Below are positions 22,392 to 30,017 of a DNA stretch of 52,304 nucleotides, piece after piece. The DNA is taken from positions 1-52,304 of the IMG/VR virus record IMGVR_UViG_3300020197_000033. One strand, written 5' to 3'. A program made the translations under genes and the position numbers. Source of the DNA: a virus. Position 1 is the first letter of the stretch, and each line of letters starts with the position of its first letter. The notes beneath the pieces are model-generated. The model was given only the letters and a program-made list of their open reading frames with translations, searched no databases and was not told where the DNA came from.

Positions 22392-24938
22392 ATGTTAGAT
22401 CACTCTTTAGTTAACACTAATTTTCTCGGAAGAGACAATTTTGTATGGTGGATTGGACAAGTTGCTCATCCAAAATATTGGAAAAATGCGTCCACTGCTA
22501 TTGGAGAAAAAATAGATACAAGTAAAGAGTCTACTTCTTGGGGATATAGATGTAAAGTACGAATCATTGGATATCACCCGTTCTCGGGAACAGAACTTGA
22601 AGATAAAGATTTGCCTTGGGCTCATGTTATGGTTCCCCTTACAGAGGGAACAGCACAAGGTGCTTTGGGATCAACTTTATCTTTGGTTGGGGGAGAGTGT
22701 GTATTTGGATTTTTCTTAGATGGAGATGAAGGCCAACAACCTGTAATTTTCGGTGCTTTACACCGACCAACAAGTGCAGTCAGTATGATTACTGATCAAG
22801 ATATTTTAAGTGAAAAAAGTAGTGCATTTAAACCATTTAGCGCCCCAGGCGCACGGGGAGCCACACAAGTACCAGCTAGCGACGGAGGAGATATCCCACC
22901 AAAACCACCAACCCCACCAGCAGCATCAGTTGGTGTTGGTACTACTGGAACGGGCGGATCTGAACAAAAACAACAAGACAAAGATGCATTATCTAAGGAA
23001 AGTGTAGCTGATACACAATTTGGTGAACCCCTTAATGTACAGATTCCAAATGGTTGTGATCAGGATTGGTTTTCTGAAATTACAAATACAATTAGGAGTT
23101 TTCTTACAACAGTTAATAGTTTAACATCATTTTTAGGGACATACGTAAGTGCTGTACAGAATGCACTTCAAGATATTCAAAGATTAGTTAGAAAATCTGG
23201 ATTAATTATTATCGGAATTATTAAAAAAATTCTGAATAACTTAAGGAAGAAATTAATAAAGAGAATAGTAAAAGCCTTGAAAAATTTTCTTGGCCTTACT
23301 GTTCCAGATCCACAACTAGAAGCAATTACAAAAGCAATTAATAAAATTCTTGATACCATCTTTTGTATTTTTGAAAAGTTGGGAATTGATATTCTGGGAT
23401 TTATCATGAATTTTCTCACACAAATGGTGGGGAGAACAATTGCTGCTCCTTTATGTGCTGCAGAACAAGCAACAGCTGCAATGATATCGAAGTTATTAAA
23501 TGAACTTGATAAATTATTAAAACCAATTCTTGATGGCATTAGTTGGCTTGTTGATGGTTTGGGTATGGTAGGCGGAGTTTTGCGTCAAGTATCATCTTAT
23601 GCAAGTATGATACTTGGTTTCTTAGACTGCGATAAACTCTCATGTAAAAAAGTAGTTGATTGGTCATCTGGTTGGGGATTAAGTACAAAAGCTGCCACAA
23701 ATATCTCTTCTTTCCTTGATAATGTTACAATCATGGACGATTTGATTACTGGTGGGGAATCAATGACATTGGATCAGTTAGCTGCTGAAGGAGAAAGTGG
23801 GTTATCTGTATTGACTATTTTGGGTGGAAACGCTGCTAGATTTGTAAGATGTAATCAAACTAGAGACAATCCAAGGACTCAAGACGATATCGGAAATACT
23901 CCAAATGGGTACACTTTTCCAAAATGTATTCCACCAAAAGTAGAAATTATTGGTCAATCTAAGAAAACAGCAAAAGCATATGCTATCGTTTCTTCTACTG
24001 ACAGGACTATAATGTCAATAGAAATAACCGATCCAGGACTTGGATATAAGGAACCTCCAGTAGTCAGTATAATTGATAAGACAAATCATGGCGGTGGTGC
24101 CGATGCCGAAGCAATTATTGATTCTAAAGGAAGTGTTGTCAAAATTTATTTGAGAGATCCTGGAATTGGTTATTGTCTTGGTAATACATATTGGCCTAAA
24201 GGAAAAGAGCCAGAGGAATATGAAGATGTAGGCCTTCCAGATACAGATCCTCCAAAAATTAGATTTACTACTCCAAATGACGATTCGGTTGGAATTGATA
24301 CGGGAATCAATTTCTCGATAACTTTCAATGAGCCCGTTTATACAAACTTAGGAAGAATTGTCATCAAAGAGTCAAAAACTAATGCTATATTTGCTGATAT
24401 TGATATCAATGATGCTTCTCAAATTTCTTTTAACACTAGATATACTCTTGTAGTAAATCCCAAAGATAATCTAAAATTTGACACGGAATATTATATTAAT
24501 ATGACGCAAGGTTGTTTAACTGATGTTGCAGGCAATAAGTTTTTGGGAATTAATGATAAGGAAACTTATAATTTTTCTACCAAGGCCCAAGCAGGCATTA
24601 GTAGTGTTCCTGTGGGCATTATTACATCTATAGTAGTGGATAAGCCTGGAATTGGATATACTTCAGGCGATAAGGGACAATATGGAGATTGTAAATTTGA
24701 TCTAGTATTAAATCCCTCTGGATCTGTCATTGGAATTACAAATATTGTGTGTGCTAGTGATAGGAAATATACCTCCATCCCAACAGCTACGATAAATAGT
24801 CGTGAAGGATACGGTGCAAAATTGTTGCCAGTAGTAGATTATAGCCCAGACATCACATCTGGAGACGACATAACACCTCGAGCTCGAGATCTTGTAATTA
24901 AAGTTATTGATTGCCCAACGAGAAGTAGACCATCATGA
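22392..24938 (+). CDS. 5: Baseplate spike protein (T4 gp5-like OB domain) with Ig-like insert
   Basis: An 848-residue protein. Residues 1-130 contain the gp5/VgrG OB-fold: FVWWIGQVAHP, YRCKVRIIGYHPFSGTELEDKDLPWAHVMVPLTEG, and GEECVFGFFLDGDEGQQPVIFG-like spacing. Residues 140-210 are a Pro/Gly/Ser-rich linker. Residues 230-430 are a long hydrophobic helical region. Residues 616-732 resemble an SbsA-type Ig domain (DTDPPKIRFTTPNDDSVGI...FNEPVYTNLG). PG-GY repeats occur before and after it. No lysozyme domain is seen here; that activity seems to have moved to the hub proteins upstream. Confidence 0.78.
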   Translation: MLDHSLVNTNFLGRDNFVWWIGQVAHPKYWKNASTAIGEKIDTSKESTSWGYRCKVRIIGYHPFSGTELEDKDLPWAHVMVPLTEGTAQGALGSTLSLVGGECVFGFFLDGDEGQQPVIFGALHRPTSAVSMITDQDILSEKSSAFKPFSAPGARGATQVPASDGGDIPPKPPTPPAASVGVGTTGTGGSEQKQQDKDALSKESVADTQFGEPLNVQIPNGCDQDWFSEITNTIRSFLTTVNSLTSFLGTYVSAVQNALQDIQRLVRKSGLIIIGIIKKILNNLRKKLIKRIVKALKNFLGLTVPDPQLEAITKAINKILDTIFCIFEKLGIDILGFIMNFLTQMVGRTIAAPLCAAEQATAAMISKLLNELDKLLKPILDGISWLVDGLGMVGGVLRQVSSYASMILGFLDCDKLSCKKVVDWSSGWGLSTKAATNISSFLDNVTIMDDLITGGESMTLDQLAAEGESGLSVLTILGGNAARFVRCNQTRDNPRTQDDIGNTPNGYTFPKCIPPKVEIIGQSKKTAKAYAIVSSTDRTIMSIEITDPGLGYKEPPVVSIIDKTNHGGGADAEAIIDSKGSVVKIYLRDPGIGYCLGNTYWPKGKEPEEYEDVGLPDTDPPKIRFTTPNDDSVGIDTGINFSITFNEPVYTNLGRIVIKESKTNAIFADIDINDASQISFNTRYTLVVNPKDNLKFDTEYYINMTQGCLTDVAGNKFLGINDKETYNFSTKAQAGISSVPVGIITSIVVDKPGIGYTSGDKGQYGDCKFDLVLNPSGSVIGITNIVCASDRKYTSIPTATINSREGYGAKLLPVVDYSPDITSGDDITPRARDLVIKVIDCPTRSRPS

Positions 24939-25501
24939 ATTATTATTTCAAACAATTCCCTGGATTTAGAGTATCCTCTGGAGTTAAACTAAAATTAGGT
25001 GGAGATAAAGGAAGAACAACCGATTGGGTTACTGTAACTGATAATGGTCAGGGAATAGGATTTTATACGGATGGAATATCAAGAATAAGAACAAATAAAA
25101 CCTCAATGGATATTTGTGGTAAAAGTTGCAAGGAAGATGAGCCAGCTAAAATTATATTTGCTCAAAATGGTGCAATTATTCTTGAAGCTGAAATGGGAGA
25201 TATCGTATTAAAGGCAAGAAATATAAGACTTGAAGCCACTGCAGATAACGGGGAAGTTACAATTGTCTCACCCAAACATGTTCACATTAAAGCGGCAGTT
25301 GCTAGAATAAATGGAACTCGTGTAAATATATTAGGTGACCAATCATTAGAATGTATTTCATCTGGAGCGGCTTCGGTTTCTGGGGAAACAGGAACTAAAG
25401 TTGTAAATGGCATAGATGAAATAAAAGGAGGAAATTTTTTATCAAAACTTCTTGCTGCTTATGAATCGGCCAAAAAATTCTTTAATGACGTTTTTGAATA
25501 A
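24935..25501 (+). CDS. Spike beta-helix protein (gp5 C-terminal-like)
   Basis: A 188-residue protein coupled to the gp5-like gene by ATGA. Repeated short strands (GAIILEAEMGDIVLKARNIRLEATADNGEVTIVSPKHVHIKA) resemble the triple-stranded beta-helix needle of gp5 and VgrG. In this phage the OB domain and needle may therefore be on separate polypeptides. The C-terminus is helical. Confidence 0.7.
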   Translation: MNYYFKQFPGFRVSSGVKLKLGGDKGRTTDWVTVTDNGQGIGFYTDGISRIRTNKTSMDICGKSCKEDEPAKIIFAQNGAIILEAEMGDIVLKARNIRLEATADNGEVTIVSPKHVHIKAAVARINGTRVNILGDQSLECISSGAASVSGETGTKVVNGIDEIKGGNFLSKLLAAYESAKKFFNDVFE

Positions 25502-25516
25502 AAAAGAGGTTTAATC

Positions 25517-26401
25517 ATGGCTAGCACAGTTCCAACATTACTTTCCGATAAAATTATTTGTGGTGCAGTAGATACATCATTCTTGACACTGAGTGCTAGA
25601 CTTTTGCCTGGGACCATTGTTGGAAATGGACCTTGTTATTTTGGTATGCCTGGATCCATTGGTGTTGCTCGTGCAACCGTGATGATTGGACCTCCAATTG
25701 GCATATCTGTTCCAGCTTCTTTAGAGGTTATTGGTATATCAAATATTTACGGGAGTCTTAATGTATTCGCCATAAGTAAATTTACTGGATTATGTACAAA
25801 ACTTGGTACTACAATTAAAAAGGCCTTGAGTCTAAAAAATGGAGTCGATATTAAAAACGCTCTTTCAACAACAAACGGAGTCGCAGTAAAAAATGCAACT
25901 GATAACGTTGCTGGAGTATTAAATGTTGCAGGAAAAATCAATTGTGCTTGGTTAGATGCTCAAATTTCAGCCGCAATGGCATCTCCACCAAAAACATTTG
26001 ATATGCACCACCCAACCAAAAAGGGTTGGAGATTGACTCATGTTTGTATTGAAGGTCCAGAAGCTGCAGTTTATTACAGAGGTAAATTGGAAGGATCGAA
26101 TATGATTGAACTTCCAGATTACTGGAGAGGATTAGTTGACCCAGAAACTATTACAGTTCAACTTACTCCTATTGGAGTTTATCAAGAATTATCGTATGAA
26201 ATTTCTGATTGGGGAACAAAAATTAAAGTTCATAATAACGCAGGAAGTGCAATAAATTGTAGTTATGTAATCTTTGGCGAAAGAAAAGATATAGATAAAA
26301 TAATCGTAGAATATGAAGGCAAAATAGAAGATTATCCAGGAAGAGATCAGAGATCTATCGTTGGTTATCATTATGATTATAGACCAGGGGTTAATGCTTA
26401 A
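25517..26401 (+). CDS. Virion structural protein, PAAR-like N-terminus, conserved C-terminal domain
   Basis: A 294-residue protein with AAAGAGG upstream. The N-terminal 75 residues (GNGPCYFGMPGSIGVARATVMIGPP) have the Gly/Pro/beta character of a spike-tip PAAR protein. Residues 155-290 hold KTFDMHHPTKKGWRLTHVCIEGPEAAVYYRGKL, a domain I know from many phage structural proteins. Its position right after the spike genes fits a tip or central-needle component. Confidence 0.7.
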   Translation: MASTVPTLLSDKIICGAVDTSFLTLSARLLPGTIVGNGPCYFGMPGSIGVARATVMIGPPIGISVPASLEVIGISNIYGSLNVFAISKFTGLCTKLGTTIKKALSLKNGVDIKNALSTTNGVAVKNATDNVAGVLNVAGKINCAWLDAQISAAMASPPKTFDMHHPTKKGWRLTHVCIEGPEAAVYYRGKLEGSNMIELPDYWRGLVDPETITVQLTPIGVYQELSYEISDWGTKIKVHNNAGSAINCSYVIFGERKDIDKIIVEYEGKIEDYPGRDQRSIVGYHYDYRPGVNA

Positions 26402-28011
26402 TGTCAAGAACAAAACCAGAAGATATTGCAAAAAAATTAAGAGAAGAAAGTTCCGATTTGGATAGACAGGCATCTCAAATGCTTGAACAGCTTACAATTA
26501 TTGATGCAATTATTGATGAATATGATGAGGTTATTGATAGAGTAGATCCCAAAACTCTACCTCTAACACAGGAAATCAATAATGCAATCCAATCAGTTGC
26601 CAATGCATATGATACCAGAATTTCTTCTGGTTGCAGAAACAATTTAATTTGGCAAAGACAAACATCCGTCCCTGCCTGGAGAGGTCGTGGCGGCGGTTTC
26701 GGTAATATTGAAACTTGGAGAGTAGTGAAAGACGCTTCACAATTTCGTAGTATTGGATTTTATGGCGTCAAATATTATAGAAAACCCCAAAACAGGGAAT
26801 ATGGTGCAAATATTGTAACGGAAATTCCTGACGCAAGCGTTGATATTAACACTAAAGTTTTAGTAATTCATAACGCGGGGTTGACGGGATTGGTTGGTGT
26901 CACAACTGGCGACTTTGTGACTGATGATCTAGACGAACCACAGGTTTGGCCAGGTGGCAATTTACCAAGGGTGACTGGAATTGGCACTACAAGTTACTAT
27001 GAATCAACATTTAGTTTTAGTGGATTCTGTACTGCTTTTGACAATAAAATTTACTCTGATGGTAGTGTAGGAGTTTTAACCTCAGCAAATATTGGAGATC
27101 GAGTTTTCATCCCAGATCTAGCAATTTTTGCCCCAAATACAGTTATTACTGGATTTGGAACTGCAGATTATAATAGGGAGTTTGTTGAATCGTCTGGAAT
27201 TACTTCATCTGTTACTGTTACGATTAGTTTTGCAACACTAAATCAAAATACAATTGGTGGCGGAACTTCATTATCATTTCGGGTTGGAATAGTATCGACG
27301 TTTACTTCAATCTTCCTAAGTACGATTACTAGTGTTGGAGCAGCTCGCAGTTCTTTTGTTGTAGTAAGACCTCCCAACGTGACTGATATTTCATTTGAAA
27401 GCACAAAAAATCCCATAGATCCAATTGAAATTGGGATTGTCAACGCAGGGAAAATTGGTGGCGGACATAAATTAACTCTCATTAATAATAAGGAACCAAA
27501 TATAATTGCACAATGGAGAGAAGTAGTAGGAGATCCTGAGCCAGCCGTTGGCGCTGGTTCAGCGTTTTACTATGTTGGAAACTTCTCTTGGCCAACAATA
27601 ACACGTTGCACCCAAAGTGGTGCAGGTGGTGCAGGTGGTGCAGGTGGATCCGTCTGTACCACTGTATATGCACCAGAAGGAACTACAGTTACTATTTCCA
27701 CTGGATCCACACTTCCACAAAGCCAATTGTCATATGCTTCTACAAGTCCATCGATTACTGGGAACTGTTCAACTATAGACGCAAATATAACTGCAGCAGA
27801 AAATTTTATGAATGCTAAGATTTCTCAAAATGTACCTAGAATAAATCATTACATTGATGGTGCAGAAAGTCTACGAAAACTTAGAGATGAACAAGAAACT
27901 ACGGCTTGGTCAATGTTGCAAGGTATTGCATATTTACAAGATAAAAAACGTTCCTATGAAAAAAATGCAAGAAGTATTGAACAATATAACTGGAAAGAAT
28001 TTGGGTATTGA
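26401..28011 (+). CDS. Large tail structural protein, unknown
   Basis: A 536-residue protein beginning one base before the previous stop ends. Residues 1-75 and 460-536 are helical and probably pair as a coiled stalk (SSDLDRQASQMLEQLTIIDAII; SLRKLRDEQETTAWSMLQGIAYLQDKKR). The middle is beta-rich. A Gly-Gly-Ala tandem repeat (9-bp units at 27618-27646) lies near residue 410. No family is recognised. It is the last gene of the tail module before an early-type promoter. Confidence 0.65.
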   Translation: MSRTKPEDIAKKLREESSDLDRQASQMLEQLTIIDAIIDEYDEVIDRVDPKTLPLTQEINNAIQSVANAYDTRISSGCRNNLIWQRQTSVPAWRGRGGGFGNIETWRVVKDASQFRSIGFYGVKYYRKPQNREYGANIVTEIPDASVDINTKVLVIHNAGLTGLVGVTTGDFVTDDLDEPQVWPGGNLPRVTGIGTTSYYESTFSFSGFCTAFDNKIYSDGSVGVLTSANIGDRVFIPDLAIFAPNTVITGFGTADYNREFVESSGITSSVTVTISFATLNQNTIGGGTSLSFRVGIVSTFTSIFLSTITSVGAARSSFVVVRPPNVTDISFESTKNPIDPIEIGIVNAGKIGGGHKLTLINNKEPNIIAQWREVVGDPEPAVGAGSAFYYVGNFSWPTITRCTQSGAGGAGGAGGSVCTTVYAPEGTTVTISTGSTLPQSQLSYASTSPSITGNCSTIDANITAAENFMNAKISQNVPRINHYIDGAESLRKLRDEQETTAWSMLQGIAYLQDKKRSYEKNARSIEQYNWKEFGY

Positions 28012-28037
28012 CAGAACCCCCAAAATCTTTGTATAAT
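28008..28037 (+). promoter_or_regulatory. Sigma-70-type early promoter
   Basis: TTGACA (28008-28013), an 18-base spacer and TATAAT (28032-28037), both hexamers consensus. It begins inside the end of the tail gene and reads into the gene at 28076. Confidence 0.8.
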
Positions 28038-28075
28038 AAGTCTGTCTGTTGTTATGTGCATGGAGCTTAATTTCA

Positions 28076-28486
28076 ATGGGAATGTTTGATTATGTTCGTT
28101 CCTCGTATAACTTAGGAGCCCAACATACAAATGTAGAGTGTCAAACAAAGGATATTGAAGATTTTGGAATTGGAGGCACACTATCCCATTTCTGGATAGA
28201 TCCTTCTGGATATTTGTGGTGTGGTGACTATACGGGAACGTCTACATTTGAACTGATTCAAGAAGATGATCCACGATATGATCCACAACGATTATTTTTA
28301 AATTATGAATGGGTTCCTACAGGAAAACGAGGGAAATATCATGTTCATAATATCACAAAATATATTGAAATTTATCCTGTCACTTGGAAGGGCGATTGGG
28401 AGAACTGGCCAAGATGTAAAATTCATTTTAAAAAAGGCAAAATAGTTGACTATGAAACATTCTCAAGACATCAAATCAGGATCTGA
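28076..28486 (+). CDS. Conserved phage hypothetical protein
   Basis: A 136-residue protein from ATG 28076 (MGMFDYVRSSYNLG); the longer frame would use TTG 28049. It is similar in opening and spacing to a widespread phage/cyanophage protein (MFDYV...CQTKDIEDFG.GG......W). Aromatic-rich, beta-like (YLWCGDYTGTSTFELI). Function unknown. It is transcribed from the promoter at 28008. Confidence 0.75.
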   Translation: MGMFDYVRSSYNLGAQHTNVECQTKDIEDFGIGGTLSHFWIDPSGYLWCGDYTGTSTFELIQEDDPRYDPQRLFLNYEWVPTGKRGKYHVHNITKYIEIYPVTWKGDWENWPRCKIHFKKGKIVDYETFSRHQIRI

Positions 28487-28703
28487 ATTATTATTAGAAA
28501 ATTTAGATATCCTTACGAAAGAAATCTTTAATCTGAATACTAGAATAACTCAAATTGAAAAAGCCTTACGGGATCTACGATTAGATACGGATGGACATCA
28601 ATTTGAAATACAATCTATTCAGACTGCCTGTGAACAATTATCAGATGAATTGCTGAAATTAGAAAGGGAATATTATGAAACCCCCCAACAGGGGACACTT
28701 TAA
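28452..28703 (+). CDS. Coiled-coil protein
   Basis: An 83-residue protein from ATG 28452 (MKHSQDIKSGSELLLENL), overlapping the previous gene by 35 bases. Nearly the whole length has heptad spacing (TKEIFNLNTRITQIEKALRDLRL). Probably a dimeric helical protein of unknown role. Confidence 0.6.
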   Translation: MKHSQDIKSGSELLLENLDILTKEIFNLNTRITQIEKALRDLRLDTDGHQFEIQSIQTACEQLSDELLKLEREYYETPQQGTL

Positions 28704-28714
28704 AAATTGTCCAC

Positions 28715-28743
28715 TTGACATTTTGGATTGGCCACTCTATACT
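28715..28743 (+). promoter_or_regulatory. Sigma-70-type early promoter
   Basis: TTGACA (28715-28720), a 17-base spacer and TATACT (28738-28743). It drives the three small genes ahead of the tRNA cluster. Confidence 0.8.
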
Positions 28744-28768
28744 AAGTAAGTAATTCAAACAAGTCCAA

Positions 28769-28948
28769 ATGGAAGAATTCCTCACCAAAGTTGTTGTGGA
28801 CGTTGAAAATCTAAATTTTCATCTCTATTCAAATGAAGGAGATTCTAAAACTGTAAATTGTGATTCCGCAGAACAGTTTGTCGATGTATTGACGGTCTGT
28901 AAAAATCTTTGTCAACCCGAACATCTCACGTATGCGCCAGGAATTTGA
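28769..28948 (+). CDS. Small hypothetical protein
   Basis: A 59-residue ORF starting MEEFLTKVVVDVENLNFHLYS, about 20 bases after the expected start of the promoter at 28715, so it may have a short leader. It is acidic, with three Cys in the second half. Its stop overlaps the probable TTG start of the next gene. Confidence 0.55.
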   Translation: MEEFLTKVVVDVENLNFHLYSNEGDSKTVNCDSAEQFVDVLTVCKNLCQPEHLTYAPGI

Positions 28949-29091
28949 AGTACCAAGTAACATATCAAAAACCAAAGAAAAAAGGATTCTCCACCCAACA
29001 AGCAACATTCCTAAAAATCGAAGACGCGGTATTTTGGGAGAATCACATCAAAATTCAAGGATGTCAAAGTATTACAATTACACCAGTTTAA
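28945..29091 (+). CDS. Conserved small cyanophage protein (TTG start)
   Basis: A 48-residue protein that I start at TTG 28945 (MKYQVTYQKPKKKGFSTQQ), overlapping the previous stop (TTGA). The body KKGFSTQQATFLKIEDAVFWENHIK resembles a small protein I recall in cyanophages. The alternative frame at 28932 overlaps it and looks less protein-like. Role unknown. Confidence 0.6.
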   Translation: MKYQVTYQKPKKKGFSTQQATFLKIEDAVFWENHIKIQGCQSITITPV

Positions 29092-29093
29092 TC

Positions 29094-29321
29094 ATGCAAA
29101 TTTCCGACCCCATCAAATATTACACCCTTTCAGCTATTATTGGATTATTGGCATTTAGTATTGGAGGCCAAGTTTCTACAGTAGGTGCAACTAATGAGAC
29201 GTTGAAAATGTGCAACCAAAACAAGAATGAATGTAAGTTCAAATACGACATTCTGATGTACACCGAAACGGGTAAAGTCCCATCTCCTACAGTTGTAACT
29301 GTTTCTGAAGCCAAGAAATAA
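29094..29321 (+). CDS. Small protein with N-terminal membrane anchor or signal
   Basis: A 75-residue protein from ATG 29094 (MQISDPIKYYTLSAIIGLLAFSIGGQV). The hydrophobic segment at about residues 11-27 could be a membrane anchor or a signal peptide. Two Cys follow in CNQNKNECKF and would suit a periplasmic or lumenal disulfide. A terminator overlaps its stop codon. Confidence 0.6.
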   Translation: MQISDPIKYYTLSAIIGLLAFSIGGQVSTVGATNETLKMCNQNKNECKFKYDILMYTETGKVPSPTVVTVSEAKK

Positions 29322-29333
29322 TCTTGGTTTTTT
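29311..29333 (+). terminator. Intrinsic terminator before the tRNA cluster
   Basis: CCAAGA and TCTTGG pair across a 5-base loop, followed by six T. It spans the stop of the upstream gene and ends 3 bases before tRNA-Leu(TAA). Confidence 0.75.
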
Positions 29334-29335
29334 AT

Positions 29336-29418
29336 GGGGCGGTGGTGAAATCGGTAGACACACCAGACTTAAAATCTGTTGGGCATTGCCCGTGGGAGTT
29401 CAAGTCTCCCTCGCCCTA
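29336..29418 (+). tRNA. tRNA-Leu (anticodon TAA)
   Basis: An 83-base class II tRNA. The anticodon loop CTTAAAA gives TAA. The acceptor strands GGGGCGG and TCGCCCT pair with G-U at both ends. The T-arm is GGGAG-TTCAAGT-CTCCC and the long variable arm is the GGGC/GCCC hairpin. The first anticodon-stem pair is mismatched. No CCA is encoded. It reads UUA, a codon common in this AT-rich phage. Confidence 0.92.
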
Positions 29419-29423
29419 TGGCA

Positions 29424-29437
29424 CTAAATAATTTTAC
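29424..29437 (+). promoter_or_regulatory. Late-promoter-like box inside the tRNA cluster
   Basis: CTAAATAATTTTAC, identical to 2794-2807, lies between tRNA-Leu and tRNA-Thr. It could give late transcription of tRNA-Thr and the tmRNA. Confidence 0.45.
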
Positions 29438-29440
29438 GTT

Positions 29441-29512
29441 GCCTCTTTAGCTCAGTGGTAGAGCAACGGTTTTGTAAACCGTTGGTCATCGGTTCAAATC
29501 CGATAGGAGGCT
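29441..29512 (+). tRNA. tRNA-Thr (anticodon TGT)
   Basis: A 72-base tRNA. Anticodon stem-loop ACGGT-TTTGTAA-ACCGT gives TGT (reads ACA). The acceptor GCCTCTT pairs with AGGAGGC including a U-G pair. The D-arm TAGCTCAGTGGTAGAGCA and T-loop TTCAAAT are normal. It abuts the tmRNA acceptor half with no gap. Confidence 0.95.
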
Positions 29513-29812
29513 TCCGCTTTTGCGGATAGGTGGTTCCACCGATATTTCGGACAGGGGTTCGATTCCCCTTATCTCCATTTCGCGGGGATATACTGGTTTC
29601 GACGGGGTGTTATGGGGAATTACTGAAACCTGCTTGGATAAGCAAAAAATAGATGCCAAAAACATCGAAGCCGCGAACAAGATTGTTCGCTTCTCCCGTC
29701 AGTCTGCTCCTGTAGCTGCCTGACCCATATAAGGGAGAACGGGGTCAAGTCAGCCTTGTTACCCAAGTGACTCTTGAGGGTGAAATGCCCTCCCCAAATG
29801 ATAAGGGGGAAT
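29513..29812 (+). ncRNA. ssrA: Circularly permuted tmRNA (ssrA), acceptor half then coding half
   Basis: tmRNA frees stalled ribosomes and tags the unfinished protein for proteolysis. The acceptor half comes first: small hairpins from 29514, T-arm AGGGG-TTCGATT-CCCCT (29553-29569), acceptor strand TATCTCC (29570-29576) and discriminator A 29577. Six bases later the coding half begins with GGGGATA (29584-29590), which pairs completely with TATCTCC, including G3-U70, the alanine identity pair. The tmRNA hallmark GGTTTCGAC follows, then a TGCTT/AAGCA hairpin, the tag frame ending at TGA 29721-29723, and GACCC/GGGTC, GAGGG/CCCTC and CCCC/GGGG hairpins. The 3' boundary is approximate. This acceptor-before-coding order is the permuted form known from marine picocyanobacteria. 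Confidence 0.93.
29655..29723 (+). other. tmRNA proteolysis-tag reading frame
   Basis: The frame ends ANKIVRFSRQSAPVAA followed by TGA. Picocyanobacterial tags have the form ANNIVRFSRxxAPVAA, so this should be recognised by host ClpXP-type proteases through its AA end. The resume codon is either GCG 29673, giving the 16-residue tag, or GCC 29655, which follows AATAGAT and adds AKNIEA in front. Confidence 0.85.
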
Positions 29813-29813
29813 T

Positions 29814-30017
29814 ATGTCTCTTATTTCGCAACGAGATAGACAACTTGCTATTACCGCTTTTAATCACTATATTGATTTTCTTTCCAGTGAAGTAGAATTC
29901 CTTGAGAAAGAAGATATGCTAGATGATGTCAATTATGAAGAGTATAAATCAGAACTAACTGAATCCTATGCTCTAGTGAATTGGATCAAACTAGAATATC
30001 AAAAAAATGAAAATTAA
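29814..30017 (+). CDS. Small acidic helical protein after the tmRNA
   Basis: A 67-residue protein starting MSLISQRDRQLAITAFNHYIDF. Its ribosome binding site AAGGGGGA is the 3' arm of the last CCCC/GGGG hairpin of the tmRNA region, so RNA processing or folding could affect its translation. Acidic and helical; no family is recognised. Confidence 0.6.
   Translation: MSLISQRDRQLAITAFNHYIDFLSSEVEFLEKEDMLDDVNYEEYKSELTESYALVNWIKLEYQKNEN

Noticed and set aside
29520-29723. A 67-residue protein gene covering the tmRNA
   Set aside because: The frame begins at a non-ATG codon inside the acceptor half, has no ribosome binding site, and its end is the tmRNA tag. It is the tag frame read backwards through structural RNA.
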